From Sternotherus odoratus (lineage: Eukaryota; Chordata; Testudines; Kinosternidae): a stretch of 64,000 nt of DNA. Under the pieces are notes generated by a model, which was not told where the DNA came from, did not search any database, and was given only the letters and a program-made list of their open reading frames with translations. Positions 1-20,668 of the stretch are shown in pieces; within the stretch, counting starts at the first letter, position 1, and each line of letters starts with the position of its first letter. Location: contig JAVMKO010000206.1 of the NCBI GenBank assembly GCA_032164245.1, forward strand, positions 328,401 through 392,400, in the 5' to 3' direction. A program made the position numbers and the translations under genes.

Positions 1-982
1 GGATCCGGCAGGACGGAGGAGGGAGTCCAGGCAAACACCATGGCTTGTCCTGCTAGAGGGCAGGTGGGGGTCCTAGGAAGGCAGTTGGGGGATCCCAGCC
101 ACGCCGAGTCACCATGATCACTTTCTACCCACTTCTCAAACACTGTGAGGGGAAATCACAGATTTTGCTTTTATCCTCTTTGGAAAACTGCATGAACTTC
201 TGGTTCCATAGGGAAAATTTGTGACCCGAGTCCCTGTCCTAGATCTGGGGGTTGAGGGAGGTGGGAAGAGGGTTAGCACTGCCTCACAATGGTCTCTTCT
301 ACAGCACTCTGTACTCATTTTTTCTGACATCTGGTTTCATTGAGAAATCATTGTCTTTCAATGTAGTTACTCTGGATTAACAAGGAGTGACTCCAGAAGG
401 ACAGTGTGGCCAGTGAGATTAGCAATTCTCCCTGTGAGGAGGGGCTCTCATTAGCTGCTCTCACCAGAGAGCTAAAGGAGGGAAGGCTCCTCAAATGCTC
501 TGTCCCTTTGTGATCAGGATATTGGGGTTCAGCTTCCTGGGTCTGATGCTGAAGCCTCCATTTTGATCTGGGAGACCAGGCTCAGCAGCTGCCGCTCCCC
601 CAGTGGGGTTCTGTGCTGGGAAGTGACCTAAATTAAAACTTCCTCTCTGCCTGGCCCATGTGAAGAAGAAAAGGAGCAGACACAGGAAAAGCCAGTTCCT
701 GACTCCATAAGCCTCCTGCTGGGGTGTGTCTGCCCTGCGATCAGTGTCTGTGGGCTTACCCTGGCAGAAGGGGCCAGGTGTACACTGTAATAAAGACACT
801 GAGCATTTTCCCAGCATGGCAGACTCTAGGATGTCTGTCTGCAGGGAAAGAGCCTAGGGAATCGTGATGTGAAATTAACTAAAGCCTGTTCTGAAACCTC
901 CACAATGACCCTTCTCACCCTCCCAGGCTGCAGAATGATGTCCATGTTTTGCTCCAGATCATCCCATCCTCCCATGCCACAG
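1..982. other. 5' flank of the zinc-finger gene; no gene seen
   Basis: I see no convincing exon or RNA here. The short open frames on both strands have no recognisable domain or splice context. The last part is the intron or 5' UTR leading to the start-codon exon: a pyrimidine-containing stretch ends in CAG at 980-982. Confidence 0.4.
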
Positions 983-991
983 GGGAGAGAA

Positions 992-10635
<9,644 letters not shown>

Positions 10636-10740
10636 AGGCCCTATGAATGCAGTGAGTGTGGGGAAAGCTTCAGTTAACACTCAATCCTTATTAGTCATCA
10701 GAGAATTTGCAAAGGAGATCAACACCATAAAAGTCTGTAG
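10636..10740 (+). pseudogene. Degenerate ninth zinc finger after the stop codon
   Basis: In frame after the stop, the sequence still reads [13 protein letters not shown], then a TAA, then HSILISHQRICKGD, ending in another TAG at 10738. One change (GAG to TAG) plus a second stop removed this finger from the protein. Confidence 0.8.
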
Positions 10741-10790
10741 GACAGGAGTCTCAAAAGAAAATGCCCATGATGGCCACATAAGGACTAGTA

Positions 10791-11115
10791 CAGTGGTTCT
10801 CAAGGTGGGGGTCACTGAGTGCTCTCCGAGGGGTTGTGAGCCCCTGTGGCTGCTGTGAAGCTGCCAAATTGATTATTTCTCAATTTGGTGTCTTTTCGGT
10901 GAACATACCCACTCTCCCAGTTCTCCACCAAAGTGCTTCCGAAAGCGGAAGCAATCACTTCAGCAGAGAGTTGGGAGCTCTCGGAATGTACGTCGAAAAG
11001 TCGCGGAATATGGAAGTAATCAATTTGGTGGCTTTTCGGTGGACACAGAAGGGTCATGCCAAGAAGCCGTTTGTGAAAAAAAGGGTCGCGGTTCTCACAA
11101 GTTTGAGAAACACTG
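10791..11115. mobile_element. hAT MITE, 325 bp, perfect 8-bp duplication
   Basis: The ends are CAGTGGTTCTCAA and TTGAGAAACACTG, and the duplication GACTAGTA is perfect (10783-10790 and 11116-11123). No coding capacity. It sits just after the zinc-finger gene. Its ends resemble the SPIN/OposCharlie group of hATs, but I cannot confirm the family. Confidence 0.85.
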
Positions 11116-11123
11116 GACTAGTA

Positions 11124-11276
11124 CATTGGCCCAAGGACCACATCACTGACACCACCCCTGGCTCTGCTGGTCCTCCCCACGCTCCACGCATTCCATAACT
11201 CCCCTGCCATGCATCTTCCCACCCTTTTTCTGCCCCTATTCCAACCCCTTCCTGGCTGCATATTTGAGACCCCTGG
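11124..11276. mobile_element. Possible truncated hAT end
   Basis: The stretch ends in TTTGAGACCCCTGG at about 11263-11276, matching the right end of the 15,741 hAT MITE in this window. No left end is visible, so this is a fragment at best. From 11,277 to about 11,550 I see nothing identifiable. Confidence 0.4.
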
Positions 11277-11549
11277 TCTAGGGCTAGCAAGATATCCCTT
11301 TTCTTTAATACTTTGACTGATTCTCACAAAGTAACTTTTAAAGCTGTTTGAACTGTGTGCAGCACCATTATCCCTCAGCTTGTCCAGATGAGGGGCCCAT
11401 TGTTTCCTTTTATAGTTACCCATGTTTTGAGGTTGCCCCTTTTGTCCCTTCTTTCAACTCCATTGTCCAAGAGTAATTAGAGTCTGCTGCTCCTGTTGGG
11501 AACCAGGGTACATCACATTTATACTATTCCTTCTATTGCAATATTATTG

Positions 11550-13365
11550 TAAGGCCTGGTCTACAGTATGAGTTTAGGTCGACTTTAGCAGCATTAAATT
11601 AATTTAACCCTGTGCCCATCCTCACAATGATGACATTTCTGTTGACTTAAAGTGCTCTTAGAATTGATTTCTGTGCTCCTTCCTGACAAGGGGAGTAATG
11701 CTGAAATAGCCATCTCCAGGTCAAACTTGAGTTAGTGAAGATGTAATTGGACAGTATTGACCTCCAGGAGCTATCCTACAGTGCTCCATTGTGACCACTC
11801 TGGACAGTACTCTGAACTCGGATGCACTAGCCAGGTAGACAACAAAAGCCCTGGGAACTTTTGAATTTCATTTCCTGTTTTGCCAGCTTGGCAAGCTCAT
11901 CTGCACAGGAGACCAAGCAGTCCTGGACTTGCAAAAGAGCTCCAGCAAGGACCACACAGAAAGTGCTGAATCTGATCACCAGATGGGGAGATGAATCTGT
12001 GTTGGCAGAACTGCCATCCAAAAAAAGAAATGCCAATACATATGAAAAAGTGTCCAAAGGCCTAATGGATAGAGGCCATGGCAGGGATGCATAACAGTGT
12101 TGTGTTAAAATTAAGGAGTTGAGGCAAGCCTACCAGAAAACCAAAGAATCCAATGGACACTCCAGGTCACAGCCCAAGACATGCCGCTTCCACAGTGAGC
12201 TGCATGCCATTCTAGGGGTGTGTGCCACAACTACCCCACCCATGCCTGTGGACCCCACAGATGGGGTCATTGTCAGCATGGCAGAGGATTTGCTGGATGA
12301 GGAAGATGAGGAAGAGTATGACAGCAAGGAGTCTGTAGAACAGGCAAGTGGAGACACCTATCTCCCCAAATGCTAGGAGCTCTTTATCACCCTGGAGCCA
12401 GTAACCTCCCAACTCTTCCAAGAAGGTATCCCAGATGGGGAAGGCGTACAAGGCAGTCCTGGTGAGTGTCCCTTGTTCATGATAAGCAATAATTTTTTAA
12501 TGATTTCTTTGCTCTGAGGAATTGGAGTGCAATAGTGGTCAGTACTGCTGCTGTCTGTGTAAGTCTGTTAACGTGTCTGGGGATGGAGTGTTAATCCTAC
12601 AGGGTCATCTGCAAAAACCTCTCCTGGAGCTGCTGTAAAAGTCTGGCAGCTTATGGTCTCAGTGTTTGCAACATCCATTCTGTAACTGTCTGTGCTATGG
12701 GGAGGTGGCTGTTCCTAGTGGGATGGTTGTCTGTTTCTTAAAAGAAATCCTCCCAGTAGTTCCTCAAACTTGGGGGGAGGGGTGGAATATGAATCTTGCT
12801 AGTAGGTAGCATCTGGGATTGTTTGTCCATGCCTTCTCTTACCACAATGCGGGAGGGGGACATAGACATAGTGCTGTTCGCATCTGGCTAGCAGGGGTCT
12901 TCCCTGATACCAGCCATGCACTGGGTGATGGGGTGCAATGGTCATCACAGAGAACTGTTTATTTAATTTTTTTAAAATACTATTCTCCCTTTTTTATCCC
13001 ACAGCTGAAACTGTTTCCAGCCTCCCCCTCCCATCCGCTTCCCACAGGCTTGCACAGATAAGACGGTGAAAAAAACGCATGCAGAAGAGATGTTCACGGA
13101 GCTCATGCAGTCCTCCCAGACTCAGAGCAGAGATTGGGCTTGGAGACAATCAATGCTGGACTGCCGGAAAGCAGTAACTCAGCGTGAGGAAGGAAGGGAT
13201 GAGCCGTAGCAGAGAAGGGATGAAAGGGAGCAATGGAAGGACAGGCGTGAACAAAAGAGGGATGAGAGAGATGAGAGAATGCAGAAAGCAAGGCTCAGTC
13301 TACAGGTGGATCAAACCAACATGTTCCAGCATCTGTTGGAGCTGAAGGAAAGGCAGCTGGAGTAA
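11550..13365 (+). pseudogene. Myb/SANT-like DNA-binding domain gene of a DNA transposon (dead)
   Basis: From about 11,914 the + strand reads a Myb/SANT-like domain (SWTCKRAPARTTQKVLNLI, then WGDESVLAELPSKKRNANTY). It continues with IKELRQAYQKTKESNG and an acidic stretch (LLDEEDEEEYDS). A donor lies near 12,461, and a second exon from about 13,048 has a charged coiled-coil tail ending at TAA 13,363. In-frame stops occur near 12,092 and 12,374 and inside the second exon. This is the small DNA-binding partner protein typical of PIF/Harbinger-like elements, often annotated in reptiles as a Myb/SANT-containing protein. The 5' text GGCCTGGTCTACA at about 11,552 may be the element end. Confidence 0.6.
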
Positions 13366-13839
13366 AGACTGTTGGCTAAAACCTAGATGTAATATAGAAA
13401 TGAACATGTTGGAATAATTACCACATGAGAGAAGGGAATGTAAAAAGAGCTCTGTTCTCCCAAACCAGAACAAGAACATCAGAGACAGTGGTCATTAAAA
13501 TGCCTGTGCCTGTGTAGCAATCTGCAAGGCCAATCTCATTGTACCAGTACTGCCTAAGACAGAGAGTCTGTTTTGAGAAGAAAAGAGGCTCTGTAACACG
13601 TTGTATGGAGAAGCTGCTGTTCTTGTTGTTCTTTGTTGCCTGTTGCTGACTTTGTGTGATAAAAGGGTCAAATAGACTATTGTGATCTATCATACCCTGA
13701 AAGTAGATCTGTTAAAGAAGGAAACCTGAAAGAGTAGAGATAGTGGAATATATATTAAGTTAATCAGTTAGAAGAATGCATTTGAATGTATGCATGGTCT
13801 AGAAACAAATGACATTTTTAAACAAATACTTCAAAAATT

Positions 13840-14640
13840 CAGTCACAGTCCTTGGACTGAATGAGCTCTGGCTGATGTTTGCACTATTTCTGATTTGGAG
13901 GAACGATTGGCCCAGTATATCCTCCTATATAAGCCCCATAGTCCTGCCAAGAAGGATGCAGCAGCAATTTGGCTTTTATGGGAAGAATGTAATGATTGCT
14001 GTTTCCATTTAGCTACTAGCAATGAAGGGAAAGCAAACTTACAGGCCAAATTGACCCAAGCAGAAGAAGGGGCAGACAATTTGAAAATTTTGATAGTGAA
14101 CACTTGAGACCAGTTAGAGACTAATCAAAGCCAATTAGAAATGTTAAAAGAGGCACTTCAGAATGCAAAAAATGGGAAAGAGTCCTAGAAGATCAGGTTA
14201 CCACCACTAAGGAAATAGAAAAAGAGAACCAGTTCCTACAAGGCATGGTAAAGAAACTTACATTGGAGCAAGGACAGGCTCTGGCAAACCATGGCCGCTG
14301 TGATTCAATTATTAAGCACCTAAGGCAGAAATTGGGTTTTGCCACCTGAAAAGTGGCAGCAATAATGACAGGAGAGAGAGATGAGATCTATCCTAAAGGC
14401 AATTTGTATTGAGAAGATGAGGCATGGGACCCCAGAGATAATTGGGATGCAGATATTTGGGCAGTGGATCATAAGGATACTCCCCCAGTGATTGTGCTCC
14501 CACTCCCACAGCAGCCCTTGAAGAATGCACAATAATCACTACTGCAGAAGATGGGTCACGCATAACCACCATTACAGTTCCACCATCAGCCTCAGATCTA
14601 AAAGAAATGGCCGATTACCTGGGGGTCCTTAATCGAGACA
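13840..14640 (+). pseudogene. Endogenous retrovirus gag remnant (5' part)
   Basis: A broken frame from 13,895 begins with a helical segment (EERLAQYILLYKPHSPAKK) and continues as a glutamine/glutamate-rich coiled coil. Stops and frame changes are frequent. The stretch DLKEMADYLGVLNRD near 14,600 is also gag-like. It is a retroviral structural-gene fossil with no coding potential; I cannot name the virus group with confidence. Confidence 0.45.
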
Positions 14641-14689
14641 CGTCTTCCCAGTGGTGTACTAGTGCCATTATACTTGTGTCATAATCATA

Positions 14690-15440
14690 CAGTAGCCTAG
14701 AATTCCTGCTACCTGTAAGGGGATAAGCTAAAAGGACCTGGTTGGGATCTCACTAAAAGGACCAATGGAGACTGAAGTTATTTTCAAATCGGGGGGAGGG
14801 AAGCTTTTGTCTGTGTGCTTTGTTCTGCTGCCGTTCATTTGGGAAGCCAAAGGAATCAGCCAGCTTTTCTTCTCTCCATCTAATTCTATATTTCTAAGCA
14901 GCAAGGAGTAAGTAAGCAAGCCAGGCAAGGCATATCAGGTTTATATTTGTTTCTTACTTGTGAATTTTTCACATTTTTGGGGAATATCCCTGTTTTTTCT
15001 GTAACTTTAAAACTCAGCAGAGGGGGGATTCCTCTGTGGTGTGGGGAGTTTCCTCTGATTCTTTTTGTGACTGTGCTTTTCCACTGATTTCTAAAAAGGA
15101 TTTGTTTCTTTTTTCCTTTAATTAAAATCTTTCTTAAGGACTGACTCTTTTTCCATTGTATAGATCCAGGCTTTGGATTGGCTCACCTAAGAGAATTGGT
15201 GAAGGAAGAGAGGTGTAGGTTTGGGGGGGAATTTGGGGAAAGAGAGGGCTTCAAGTGTTCCTGCCACTAATTCTCAGGTTACACTTGATGGTGGCAGCAT
15301 ACTGTTCCTCCAGGTCCAGAATAAGCTTGTGTATGGGGAGGAAGTTTAAACATAAACTGGTAAAATAAGCTTGGGGTTTGTTTCATGTGGGTCCCCACAT
15401 CTGTACCCTAGATTTCAGAGTGGGGAGGGAACACTGACAG
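14690..15440. mobile_element. LTR-like block interrupting the gag remnant
   Basis: The gag-like reading before about 14,660 resumes after about 15,480, so this block looks inserted. It is T-rich in the middle, with ATTAAAATC at about 15,121, and ends with the phrase GGTCCCCACATCTGTACCC and nearby bases. I could not find a clean target duplication, so the borders are approximate and the LTR call is inference. Confidence 0.4.
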
Positions 15441-15499
15441 ATTGCCCATAGGGAAAAACTGACCACTACAGAAATCCACACATCTGCACAACCCCTGAG

Positions 15500-16440
15500 A
15501 CTGAGCTGCCCTAAAAAGGATGGCCATGACCAACACTGACAGCATCCTGACTATGATGGCCAACTTTGGAGGACAGATCGGGAGATGCAATTTCATCACC
15601 CAAGCACTCGCCTCCTCACAGGAACCTAATGAGGATCCTGACAACTATCTGACCCGATGGGCCCTGATGCAGGTAATGGCCAGCTTAGTAACTGTTAATG
15701 GTGCACTCCCAATAGATGAACAACCATATAGTATTTAGTCCAGGGGTCTCAAACATGCGGCCCGGGGGCCACATGCGGCCCGCAAAGCCCTTCCCGGCGG
15801 CCCACCAAGCTTCCTGGTGACCCCCCCCCCCATAGCAGTTTGCAGGACGGAGGGGCCAAAAGTGGAGGCTTCTCTGCTGCCTGGCTGGGCTGCGCGTGTT
15901 TCTAGCTCTGGACTTCCTATATTGCTCTTGTTTTGTTTGCCAAACAGCTGTTGGTGGTGCCTAGCGCTTTCCAGGAGGGAATGGGGAGCTGCGTGCTCAG
16001 AGGAGGAGGTGGGGCAGGGGTGGGACCTCTTGGTGGAGTGGGGGCGGAGCCGGGGCAGCGAGGGCAGGGTGTGTGTCAGTGGTGCGGCCCTCGGGCCAGT
16101 GCACTAGTCCTCATGCGGCCCTCATGGTCATTTGAGTTTGAGACCCCTGATTTAGTCCTTATGGGACTGCACAGCATCCCTGACCTCTTATTACTCCAGC
16201 AAATTGGTGGTTTGGCAGACAGGCCATCTTGCGAATTTTAAGGAACTCCGGGGACTGGTCCAGCAAATAACCCATTCTGGACCACAACCCACTATAAAGA
16301 AGGAACAAGTCCTGTTTGTAGCCACGCTTGAACCAAGAGTCACTTATTCAAAAGACAGTGGGATGAAAGGGGAAGCTGGATCTCATGGGAATTATTCTAG
16401 AGGACAATCCCAGGGCGGAGGAAGTAACATGTGAAAAGGT
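15500..16440 (+). pseudogene. Retroviral gag remnant (capsid/nucleocapsid part), split by a MITE
   Basis: A frame from 15,520 has capsid-like features (GGQIGRCNFITQALASSQEP, then DPDNYLTRWALMQV) and continues after the MITE at 16,150 with LHSIPDLLLLQQIGG. A glycine/serine-rich end (GNYSRGQSQGGG) stops at 16,432. Joining across the MITE restores one frame, which shows the MITE landed in an already integrated provirus. Confidence 0.45.
15741..16149. mobile_element. hAT MITE, 409 bp, perfect 8-bp duplication, inside retroviral gag
   Basis: The ends are CAGGGGTCTCAAAC and GTTTGAGACCCCTG, with duplication ATTTAGTC at 15733-15740 and 16150-16157. The interior is GC-rich with GCGGCCC motifs. Non-coding. 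Confidence 0.9.
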
Positions 16441-16799
16441 AAACTATACCCAGAGTTATTGAAATCTCAGGGGTAGGGTGAAGGTAAGCAGTCTGATGAC
16501 TCAGACACTATAGCATGGAGGGTTTTGGTGCAGTTAGGAGGAGATAGAGAAAAGTGAGAGCAAGTACCTATGACTGACCTTATTAAAGAGATTACAAGAT
16601 TACAAACCCAACAGTGGGAAAATGGGGTGGAGGTAGTGGTCTCAAGTGCACCTCCTCCTCTTCCAGTAGCGGAGGACCTGGTAGTTTTAGGGGGTCCCAC
16701 TGAACAGAGAGTTCATGCTGAATAGTGGAGGAGGGCAGCAGTGGAAACATATAGAGATACTGACCTGGGACCCAGATGGAAGACCCCAAATCTACATTC

Positions 16800-17390
16800 A
16801 GTAAGGTAACCAACAACCCACCATAGCCCTAATTGACACTGGAACCTCAGTTTCTTTAAAGCAACCCCGCAAAAAGGAATTAAGGGTCAACCAGTGGTCC
16901 TGCAATCACTCCAAGGAAAGCCCAGTACTGGACAAGAACGGATACAGGTCCCATTTACAGGGCAGGGTTTCCCTTTTTTGGTTTCATGCTTCAAGACATC
17001 AGGGGATCGAATTCAAACCAAGTAGATGACTAACAAAGTCATTTTGGGCACAGATTGGCAATTTAAAATATTATAATTGGTTTACCTCAAGGCTCTTTCT
17101 GGAGATTAGAGGATCTTCCCCCATATTTATTTGCAAAAAGGTATAACAGTATTGTGGAGAAGGGGAAGAATGAGAAAATTGTGGCTCTTACAGCTGACCA
17201 GAGGGAAGAATGGTGTGTAAAATTTCCAACAGTCTGGACCCAAAAGAAAATGGAATGTGGAAAAATAGATGCTTGTGTTAGAATTGTAGGTGAATGGGTT
17301 CCCCCTCCGAAGCAGTATCAGTGCCCCAGGGAAGCTGAGGAGCAGCTGGTGCAAATCATTAATGACCTATTCTATAGCAACATCATTATC
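16800..17390 (+). pseudogene. Retroviral protease and start of reverse transcriptase (remnant)
   Basis: At about 16,828 the sequence reads ALIDTGTSVS, a variant of the retroviral aspartic protease active-site motif (LIDTGAS). From 17,154 a frame contains PTVWTQKKMECGKIDA and REAEEQLVQIINDL, which resembles the beginning of a reverse transcriptase. It stops where the tRNA-Ser repeat block starts at about 17,376. Decayed and incomplete. Confidence 0.5.
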
Positions 17391-17690
17391 CACAAACACA
17401 CTCTCCTCATGGTCCAGCCAGAAGGGAAATGAGCAGGAATTCTTGCTGTTCAGCCATGGACACACTTACACAATGGCACAACAGTGAGTGTGTTGTGGAA
17501 GCTGATCTGAGGAAACAATTGGAAGCGATCACTCAGTGAGAAAAAACTAGAGTGTCATGAGAAGTTAGAGTCAAGCAACTCACTGTAGCTGAGTGGTTAA
17601 GGTGATGGATTAGAAATTCATGGGGGTCTCCCTGCACAGATTCAAATCCTGTCAACTATGGCAGAAAACCTGGTTTTCCAATGTCTGAGC
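17376..17690 (+). repeat. tRNA-Ser block, copy 1 of 3
   Basis: About 200 bp of flank (CAACATCATTA..., ...CCATGGACACACTTACAC) plus a tRNA-Ser-like sequence recur at 25,196-25,500 and, shorter, at 30,694-30,880. The shared flank means the unit was copied as a block, rather than each tRNA arising alone. Confidence 0.8.
17579..17660 (+). pseudogene. tRNA-Ser(AGA) pseudogene
   Basis: An 82-base match to the tRNA-Ser layout: GCTGAGTGGTTAAGG (A box), anticodon AGA at 17612-17614, a long variable arm, and a T-arm with GATTCAAATCC instead of GGTTCGAATCC. The acceptor stem no longer pairs (CTCACTG against CAACTAT). A TTTT run follows 14 bases on. Probably not charged. Confidence 0.7.
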
Positions 17691-17730
17691 ATCCTTTGCA
17701 TCAACAGTAGCTATTTCTTGTCTCACTCTC

Positions 17731-18000
17731 AGGCTATGTCTACACAGCAGGGTTATGCTGCTTTAGTTGAAGTGTTTTAATTAAATACTATGAATTTTGT
17801 GTCACCAGAGCGCATCCACTCTCACAACTCTTGCATGGCCCCAGAGAGCAGTGCACCATGGGTAGCTATCATACTATGTAACTGGCTGCAGGGTGCCTTG
17901 GGAAGGGTTTGCAATGGCTCATGGGCCGGTACAGCATCACATGATGCAGGTTTCTCTATCCCATTGTTCCATGGCCATCCTACTAGATTGCCAGCTGCTT
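17731..18000. mobile_element. Fragment of a DNA transposon of the 11.5-kb type
   Basis: GGCTATGTCTACACAGCAGG resembles the GGCCTGGTCTACAGTA start at 11,552, and the body (CAGAGAGCAGTGCACCATGG) has the look of the untranslated part of the same class. Family assignment is inference. Confidence 0.3.
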
Positions 18001-18019
18001 TTCAACTGAAGTGTGTGCG

Positions 18020-18400
18020 GCAGGGCTGTATGTGTGTGTACGAGTGTGAGGAGAGACAATGTGTGTGTTGCGGAAGAGTGAATGTGTCGGCGCACAGTCT
18101 CTATGTTCAGGCAGCTGCCGGAAGCAACCAGTCCTGAGGCAGGGGGAAGGGGACAGCCTGACATCAGCTCTCACTGGCTCAGCAATCTCTGTAACACTCA
18201 CTCGCTCCAACCCCCTTTGGGGATCCAGCAGGACAGGGGAAGGCAGCAGGTGATTCTAATTCTTATGGGCTATTCTGTGTATATGTGTGTGTGTGTGTGT
18301 GCAGGGGAGGAACATGCTACGTGCTCAGAGGCCTTTATTCTCCAGCCTGGATGCCAGGAAGTTGCTCCTACAACCCCCCCCCCCCCGCCAACACTCTCCT
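18020..18400. repeat. TG microsatellites and a poly-C run
   Basis: TGTGTG-rich stretches lie at about 18,030-18,090 and 18,280-18,300, and there is a C run at about 18,372-18,386. No gene is seen between 17,700 and 18,477. Confidence 0.7.
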
Positions 18401-18477
18401 CTGAGGAAATGCAAAATGCTGAAGAGTAAAGCTGACATCCAAGAGACAGGTATCTAATGTCTTAGTGAATATTTCAT

Positions 18478-18550
18478 CATTTGACCAGTGATTTGAATCC
18501 TGGACCTTCAGGTTAAAAGTCTGATGTTCAACCAACTGAGCTAACCAGGC
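18478..18550 (-). pseudogene. tRNA-Lys(TTT)-like pseudogene
   Basis: The complement reads GCCTGGTTAGCTCAGTTGG, then an anticodon loop CTTTTAA, then GGTCCAGGATTCAAATC. The D and anticodon arms are good, but the 3' acceptor strand (TCAAATG) does not pair with GCCTGGT, and no T4 terminator follows. A decayed tRNA-Lys. Confidence 0.7.
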
Positions 18551-18920
18551 TCATAGGTGAAAAAAATAACAAGTTGGTGCATAGGAGAAACTGGTCAAGA
18601 AAAAGTGAGCAGGAGACAAAAGGTGAAGCCTTCTGCTCTCTCTCTCCCCTCGGCCCTAGCCTGGCCTGGTATTAGTGCTAGTGAAGAAGAGGGGCAGGTA
18701 TCGACATCTGCCAGACTTGTAGAGCTGTGCAAGAATCAGGCACAATACAGAGGTACCCACCTGCAAGTGCCAGATGGTTAGATTGGCTAATGCAACCTGG
18801 AGACGTCCATGGCACACAGGGATACAAAATCAAGTGGCCACCATCATCTCCTCAAAGGGATAAAGATAGGAAGGTTCACCACTGACTGAGAAGTTACATA
18901 CAAATATCATGGGCTATTCA

Positions 18921-19617
18921 CCACGTGGCTGGTGTGAGATCCATTTCCTCCCAGTTCTCCTATCTTGGGGGATTTCCTCCCCTTCCTGGGCCTCCCCAGG
19001 CCCTGTTGCCACCAGAGAGTGCCCCCCACCAGCCCAGTGGTGTCTCTGTCTCTCCCATAAAACCCTTCTCCGGCTCCAGGAGAGGCTCCAATGACACCTC
19101 ATGAATTACAGCATCCAGCGCACAATTAACGCCAAGCTCTGCCTCCCCCTGAATAATGTCACTTCTGCTGCCAGGAGAGTCAGGAACTACATCTCCCAGC
19201 CTGCCCTGGGGTGCTTCCCCCCCTCTCCAGCCCAGGTAAGGGAAGTTCCCCAGGCCAGGCTGACCCTTCCCCATCTCTTATCCTCTCCCAGCCAGTGCCT
19301 CTCAGGAACTACATCTCCTAGGCTGTCCCCTGCAAAACAAAGTTTCCCCGGGCTGGGGGCCAGGTAGGAATGTGTGTCTGGCTGGATCTCACCAGGGAAG
19401 GAGCAGGGGAAGAAGCTGATTTTGCTGAATCATTAAACTAAGGAGACCCCAGAGGCAAATGCAGCCATTACATTTCAGTTCAGCTTTGGAGATATGACAC
19501 ATGGACAATCACCTGCCTAGAAAGTGTCTAAATCTCCTGGGCACAACACTCCCATGCACAGTTTGTGAGCACAGCAAACTACAGAAAGCAGCCCTGTAAA
19601 TGAGTAATGGAGACACT
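18921..19617 (+). repeat. Left arm of a 0.7-kb inverted repeat
   Basis: The outer end CTGGTGTGAGATCCATTTCC is the complement of GGAAATGGATCTCACACCAG near 21,349. Homology continues inward, with small gaps, to CAGCCCTGTAAATGAGTAATGG near 19,591, mirrored near 20,680. The arms have diverged clearly. Each arm carries ZNF143-like motifs, so it may be a duplicated promoter region. Confidence 0.8.
19186..19204 (+). promoter_or_regulatory. ZNF143/STAF-like motif
   Basis: ACTACATCTCCCAGCCTGC closely follows the known ZNF143 composite motif ACTACAATTCCCAGCATGC. A related weaker copy (ACTACATCTCCTAGGCTG) lies at 19308-19325. These motifs mark promoters in vertebrates; activity here is inference. Confidence 0.6.
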
Positions 19618-19626
19618 GACATCTGT

Positions 19627-19698
19627 AACAGAGTGGTGCAGAGGAAGCGTGCTAGATCCCTAACCTAGCGGTTGGTGGATCAAAATCCTCCTTTGCTA
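19627..19698 (+). pseudogene. Initiator tRNA-Met pseudogene with altered anticodon
   Basis: The 72-base sequence follows the initiator tRNA-Met layout: CAGAGTGGTGCAGAGGAAGC, then GGTTGGTGGATCAAAATCC, ending TTTGCTA, with a TTTT run 12 bases downstream. The anticodon position reads CCT (19659-19661) where CAT is required, and the anticodon stem has changed too. It cannot act as an initiator. Confidence 0.75.
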
Positions 19699-20668
19699 AT
19701 TTGTGTTTTATTACTTACAGCCCTGGAAATAATTCCACCTGCCTTTATTTGCTCCACCTTGAAAAGAGGAGCAAATTCTCTCCCTGTTTACATTTCCACA
19801 GCGATTAAAGGAAGAACTAAAGTCCCAGCAGAGCCTTATCCCAGAGAAGCCTTATCCCACTCCTGTCAGACCAGAGATGTGCTATGACTCCATTCACATG
19901 GGTTCTTCTGCAACAGGGTCTTTTTTTCCTGGAGGATCAGTACAGTTCCTAAGCAGAATCAGTCTGATTAATACTGTGGAACTAAAACAAGCCAAGATTC
20001 AAATCTTACTCCATTGGACAGTCTGCATCACTGAGGAAGCACAGACTTCATGTTCCCCAAGGATTTGTTCCCCACAGAAAAATGACTTTCTAATGGGACA
20101 GCAAAGAGAATCTGTAAGAGCAGTCATGTCATTTTGGACCTTGCAGTAGGTAGCGGAGCAGTGCAGCCTCCCTATTGAGTCTGTGTCCCAGGGGAGGGGG
20201 GCTACAGGATAACCTCCCATCTCTGTGCATTCGGTAGCCTCTGCTTCCTGCTGACATGCTGGAGCCTCCACATTTATTTATTGACAGATACGATTTGCAG
20301 AATTTTAAAATATTGTGCACAGGATTTTTATTTTATATTTTGATGCAGAATCCTCTCAAGAATAAAACTTACTCAGCTGCCCTGTGAATAGATCCTGCAT
20401 ATAACCCTCCCAAGAGCAGAGTGGTGCCCAGCTCTCTTGGCAAGTTAGCCACCACAAGCTACGATCCCAAGCTGTGAACCCAAGCCATGGACTCAAGCTA
20501 CGTTCAGGACGGGTAACTACAGCAGCTGCAGAACATCTAGTGTGTGTGCATGTGTTGTGTATACAAAGGTATTAGATATTAGCTATTGTTTATAAATCAA
20601 ATTGTGTTATAATAAATGTGACATTCTTGTCTTGTCCCCTGAAAACATCCTGTGTCATTTTATCTGTA
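19699..20668. other. Spacer of the inverted repeat; nothing identified
   Basis: No domain-bearing frame or RNA is seen. The part around 20,290-20,370 (GCAGAATTTTAAAATATTGTG) looks like an interspersed repeat, but I cannot name it. Confidence 0.4.

Noticed and set aside
12212..12451. Minus-strand frames opposite the Myb/SANT pseudogene
   Set aside because: They are shadows of the acidic, stop-poor coding sequence on the + strand.
18478..18550. tRNA-Lys(TTT) as a working gene
   Set aside because: Good D and anticodon arms, but the acceptor strand does not pair and there is no Pol III terminator, so I kept it as a pseudogene.
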